DNA from: Asterella californica
Taxonomy: Eukaryota > Streptophyta > Marchantiopsida > Marchantiales > Aytoniaceae
DNA length: 64,000 nt
Reading direction: 5' to 3'
NCBI GenBank assembly: GCA_036924285.1
Contig: JAYKYS010000007.1
Span: 6,510,001 to 6,574,000 of the forward strand
Below the pieces are notes generated by a model. It ran no database searches, was not told the origin of the DNA, and worked only from the letters and a program-made list of their open reading frames with translations. Position numbers and translations under genes: made by a program. This document shows, one piece after another, positions 61,419-64,000 of the stretch; the stretch's first letter is position 1, and the number at the start of each line of letters is the position of its first letter.

Positions 61419-62640
61419 TCACCCACATATCCAGGTTTTATCAAGGTCCAGCACCTCAGCAGAATCACGACGAATGGCCGAAGGTAGATCTGGATCTCGG
61501 CCATACAATAGAAAATACGGTGAGAAGGAAGCCAAAGACGCTTGTCGGCTGAAATGGTAGCCCATAGCCAACCATGGTAACTGCACATCCCAGTCTCTCA
61601 AGTGGCCCTTTTGCAAGCCATACTTGCGCAATCCTCTCTTCACCGTCTGAACTACCCTCTCCGCCAAACCATCCGCCTCAGGATGATCTCGAGATGTAGT
61701 CCGATGATCAATCAGCGCATGATCACACAAGGCCTGAAACTCACCAAGGAACTCTGTATCTTGGTCTGTCAACACTTCAGCTGGTGCTCCAAAACGACTC
61801 AGCACTCGATCTAAGAACGCATACGCTATCCCTTCACTCGCCTTGTCTGATAATGCCATCAACTCAATCCACTTAGAGAAGTGCTCCACCATCACCAACA
61901 CATACCGGTGGTGACGTACGGTCAACGGTAAGGGTCCCGCAAAATCCAAACTCCAACGGTAACCCAACCTCATAATCGGTAAGGGGTGTAACTGTGGAGT
62001 AGGAGCATTAAACGATGCTCGTACTCGATCACAAACCACACATCGTGCGACAAACTGTTGCACATCGACGTGCATACCACGCCACCAATATTGTCCTTGG
62101 AGTAAGCTATGCGTACGCTTCACTCCAAAATGTCCTAACTCCTCATGGGCATGTCGTACTAACTGTGCCCTCTGGGATGGGTGTGGCACTATCCGTACCC
62201 TCTCATCACCCCACACTCGAAGTACATGTCGTCCTTCTCGTCGAAATCTCTTCGCTCGTTGAAGGACACGATCTCGCTCCTTGGCATTTACTATGCCTAC
62301 TACCACATCAGTACGTAGATACTCCATCACGGTCACATCATCATGGATATCTCGCTGGTCTGAAACACCATCTCCACCCTCAGGATCTGGAGACTCATCA
62401 TCTACTCTCTGACCAGAGAAAGATACGACTTGGCCCTCCATACTAGAGTTCATGACCAACACACAAAGAAAGACAGATGCATGCCACCCTGGCACTATCT
62501 CCTCATCAACCTCGTCATGCCATCGAGCCCCAGTCTGATCTTGCTGACTCGTGCACGGGTTGCGACTCAACCCATCGGCATCTAGGTTTGCAACTCCAGG
62601 TCTCTGACTACCTGGAAGTCATACTCCTGTAAGATCAGAG
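61419..62640 (-). pseudogene. Gypsy integrase (right-hand element)
   Basis: A 383-residue open frame holds the zinc-binding HHCC domain (HAHEELGHFG, CVVCDR) and the catalytic core: WSLDFAGPLPL (first Asp), LTDQDTEFLGEF (second Asp) and HPEADGLAERVVQTVK (Glu). It ends at LDKTWICG, where a stop separates it from the C-terminal part. At its upstream end the RNase H tail is frameshifted near 62580-62640. The Ala-Asp-Gly-Leu-Ala-Glu variant replaces the common N-G-Q-x-E text. Confidence 0.88.
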
Positions 62641-62641
62641 C

Positions 62642-63523
62642 TCATCGTGCAAGCTTTCCTGTAAGCTTATCGGACTCCATCAACCACTTGAGCGGCTGGT
62701 GATCAGTGATGAGAGTAAAGGGGTTCTCAAACAGATAACATCGAAAGTGTGCAACAGCCCACACTGCCGTCAAACACTCTCCCTCATACGAACTATACCT
62801 CGCCTCCGTTGAATTGTTGGAGCGACTGGCATACGCCACCACGAACTCCTTTTTCTCATCATCATGCTGAGTCAGCACTGCTCCAAGTCCCAACATACTC
62901 CAATCGGTGTGCAGTTGGAAAGGACGCCCCCTAACGGGTCTCCTCAAGATGAGAGCAGATGTCAACCTATCCTTGAGCTCTACAAAAGCTCGCTCCTGCT
63001 CATCTCCCCACTGGCACTCCTGGTCCACCTTCATCAGCTTGATCAACGGCTTCGCAATTGCAGTAAATCCCTTCACGTACCGACGATAAAAGTTTGCCAA
63101 ACCAACAAATGCCCGAACTCGACTCACATCTGTGGGGCACGAGATACGTGCAATAGCCTCAACCTTCGTCTGTTGAACACCCATCCCACCTGGATAGATG
63201 GTGTGACCCAGATACTCTATCAGCTCTTGGAAGAACTTACACTTCCCAGGGTGTAACTTCAACCCATGAGCTCTCAACCGCTCAAACACATCCCGTAAGT
63301 GTCTCTCGTGCTCCTCCACTGTAGCACTATAGACTAAGATGTCGTCAATATAACATCTGACAAAATCCAATCCTTCTAGGATTCTGTCCATCACCCTTTG
63401 GAACTCAGCAGGGGCGTTCTTCAACCCAAATGGTAAGAACCGCCACTGATACAAACAATCCTTGCCGTGAGAGTCAATTCCCCAGAATGATGTCTTGGAC
63501 TTATCTTCTTCTCTCACTGGCAA
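62642..63523 (-). pseudogene. Gypsy reverse transcriptase (C-terminal half) and RNase H
   Basis: 293 residues: FLPFGLKNAPAEFQRVM, the active-site box CYIDDILVYS (Y-I-D-D), LKLHPGKCKFF, FVGLANFYRRYVKGF, then RNase H with LHTDWSMLGLGAVL (Asp then Trp instead of Ala), SSYEGECLTAVWAV and TDHQPLKWLM. It starts after a TAG (63524-63526) that replaces Gln in AGYHQLPV and ends at a TGA (62642-62644) that replaces Trp. Confidence 0.88.
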
Positions 63524-64000
63524 CTAATGATACCCTGCTCGAAGATCCAAAGTACTGAAGACCTTCACATGCCCCACTGCATCAAAGATCTCCTCAGGTG
63601 TCGGCATGGCATACTTATCGGACTTCGTTTGCCGATTGATAGGACGGTAGTCCTCACACATCCGTCTATCCGTATAGTTGCCATACATATCCTTCTTGGC
63701 TGGCATAACTGTGGCAGATGCATACTCTCCATGCGACATCTCTACCAACCCAACCTCCAACAAGTCTTGAGTCCGACTCTGGATCAAGGCTCTCTCCATG
63801 TCACTGTATCTGTAAGGACGTCGAAAGATTGGCGTGTCATTAGCCAAGTCAATCCGTATACCAGGTCCTTTCAAGGTACCCAAATCCTTCATACTGAAGG
63901 CAAAACAATTCTTGTAGCTCTTCAGGAATCTTTGGGCTCTTCGTCTCTCCTCTCCTATAAGCTTGGGTCCAATCTCCGGCTCCCAAGTACTCTCTGTCAC
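63524..64000 (-). pseudogene. Gypsy reverse transcriptase (N-terminal half), runs off the right edge
   Basis: Minus-strand frame open to the window end. It reads LKSYKNCFAFSMKDLGTLKG, the entry segment of RT, then RRPYRYSDMERALIQ, EYASATVMPAKKDMYGNYTD, RMCEDYRPINRQTKSDKYAM and FSTLDLRAGYH. It joins the next frame after one TAG. Gag, protease and the 5' LTR must lie beyond 64000. Its RNase H differs from the left-edge gypsy, so it is a separate family. Confidence 0.88.

Overview
The window looks like nuclear DNA of a lycophyte, most likely Selaginella moellendorffii or a close relative. The reasons are the two copies of a microbial-type terpene synthase (MTPSL family, typical of Selaginella) with very short introns, the dense nested LTR retrotransposons, and the few ordinary genes. 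The species call is inference from protein character; no search was run. About three quarters of the 64 kb is transposable-element DNA, most of it broken.

Layout. 1-6765: an internally deleted fungal-like Ty3/gypsy element (minus strand; gag, protease, RNase H) whose LTR lies inside a second, inverted LTR of the same family, which itself interrupts a Ty1/copia gag that still has its PBS and 256-bp LTR. 6766-9560: no firm gene; a tRNA-like element, a perfect hairpin and weak ORFs. 9560-10732: terpene synthase copy A, a pseudogene. 10733-12780: nothing recognised. 12780-28770: copy A of an unclassified two-gene mobile element (here called element E), split by a nearly complete gypsy element (17302-24862, TSD GTAC) and a solo LTR (25225-26746, TSD TCGT). 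29771-30928: an intronless gene for two fused phenolic acid decarboxylase domains, the most interesting intact gene here. 31391-31558: a SINE with an 11-bp target duplication. 32794-42629: a copia element carrying three nested insertions (33777-34651, 34709-36088, about 37257-39542). 42630-48617: a LINE scrap, one orphan ORF and otherwise blank DNA. 48618-51092: an internally deleted copia element with both LTRs. 51465-53279: terpene synthase copy B, four exons, nearly intact. 53281-60058: copy B of element E, inverted relative to copy A and abutting the terpene synthase. 60068-64000: a copia gag scrap with LTR debris, then a minus-strand gypsy pol whose integrase is followed by a PHD-type zinc finger and which runs off the right edge.

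How it fits together. Two genes of microbial type (phenolic acid decarboxylase and MTPSL terpene synthase) sit in a repeat-rich landscape. Comparing the inverted copies of element E, and reading the copia proteins across their insertions, fixes exact insertion points and 4-bp target duplications for several elements. Element E appears to hold two divergent genes, one with a ParB-like motif, plus an array of about 40-bp units built on a 15-bp palindrome. Many retroelement genes died by TGG-to-TGA/TAG changes, as expected from cytosine deamination of silenced DNA.
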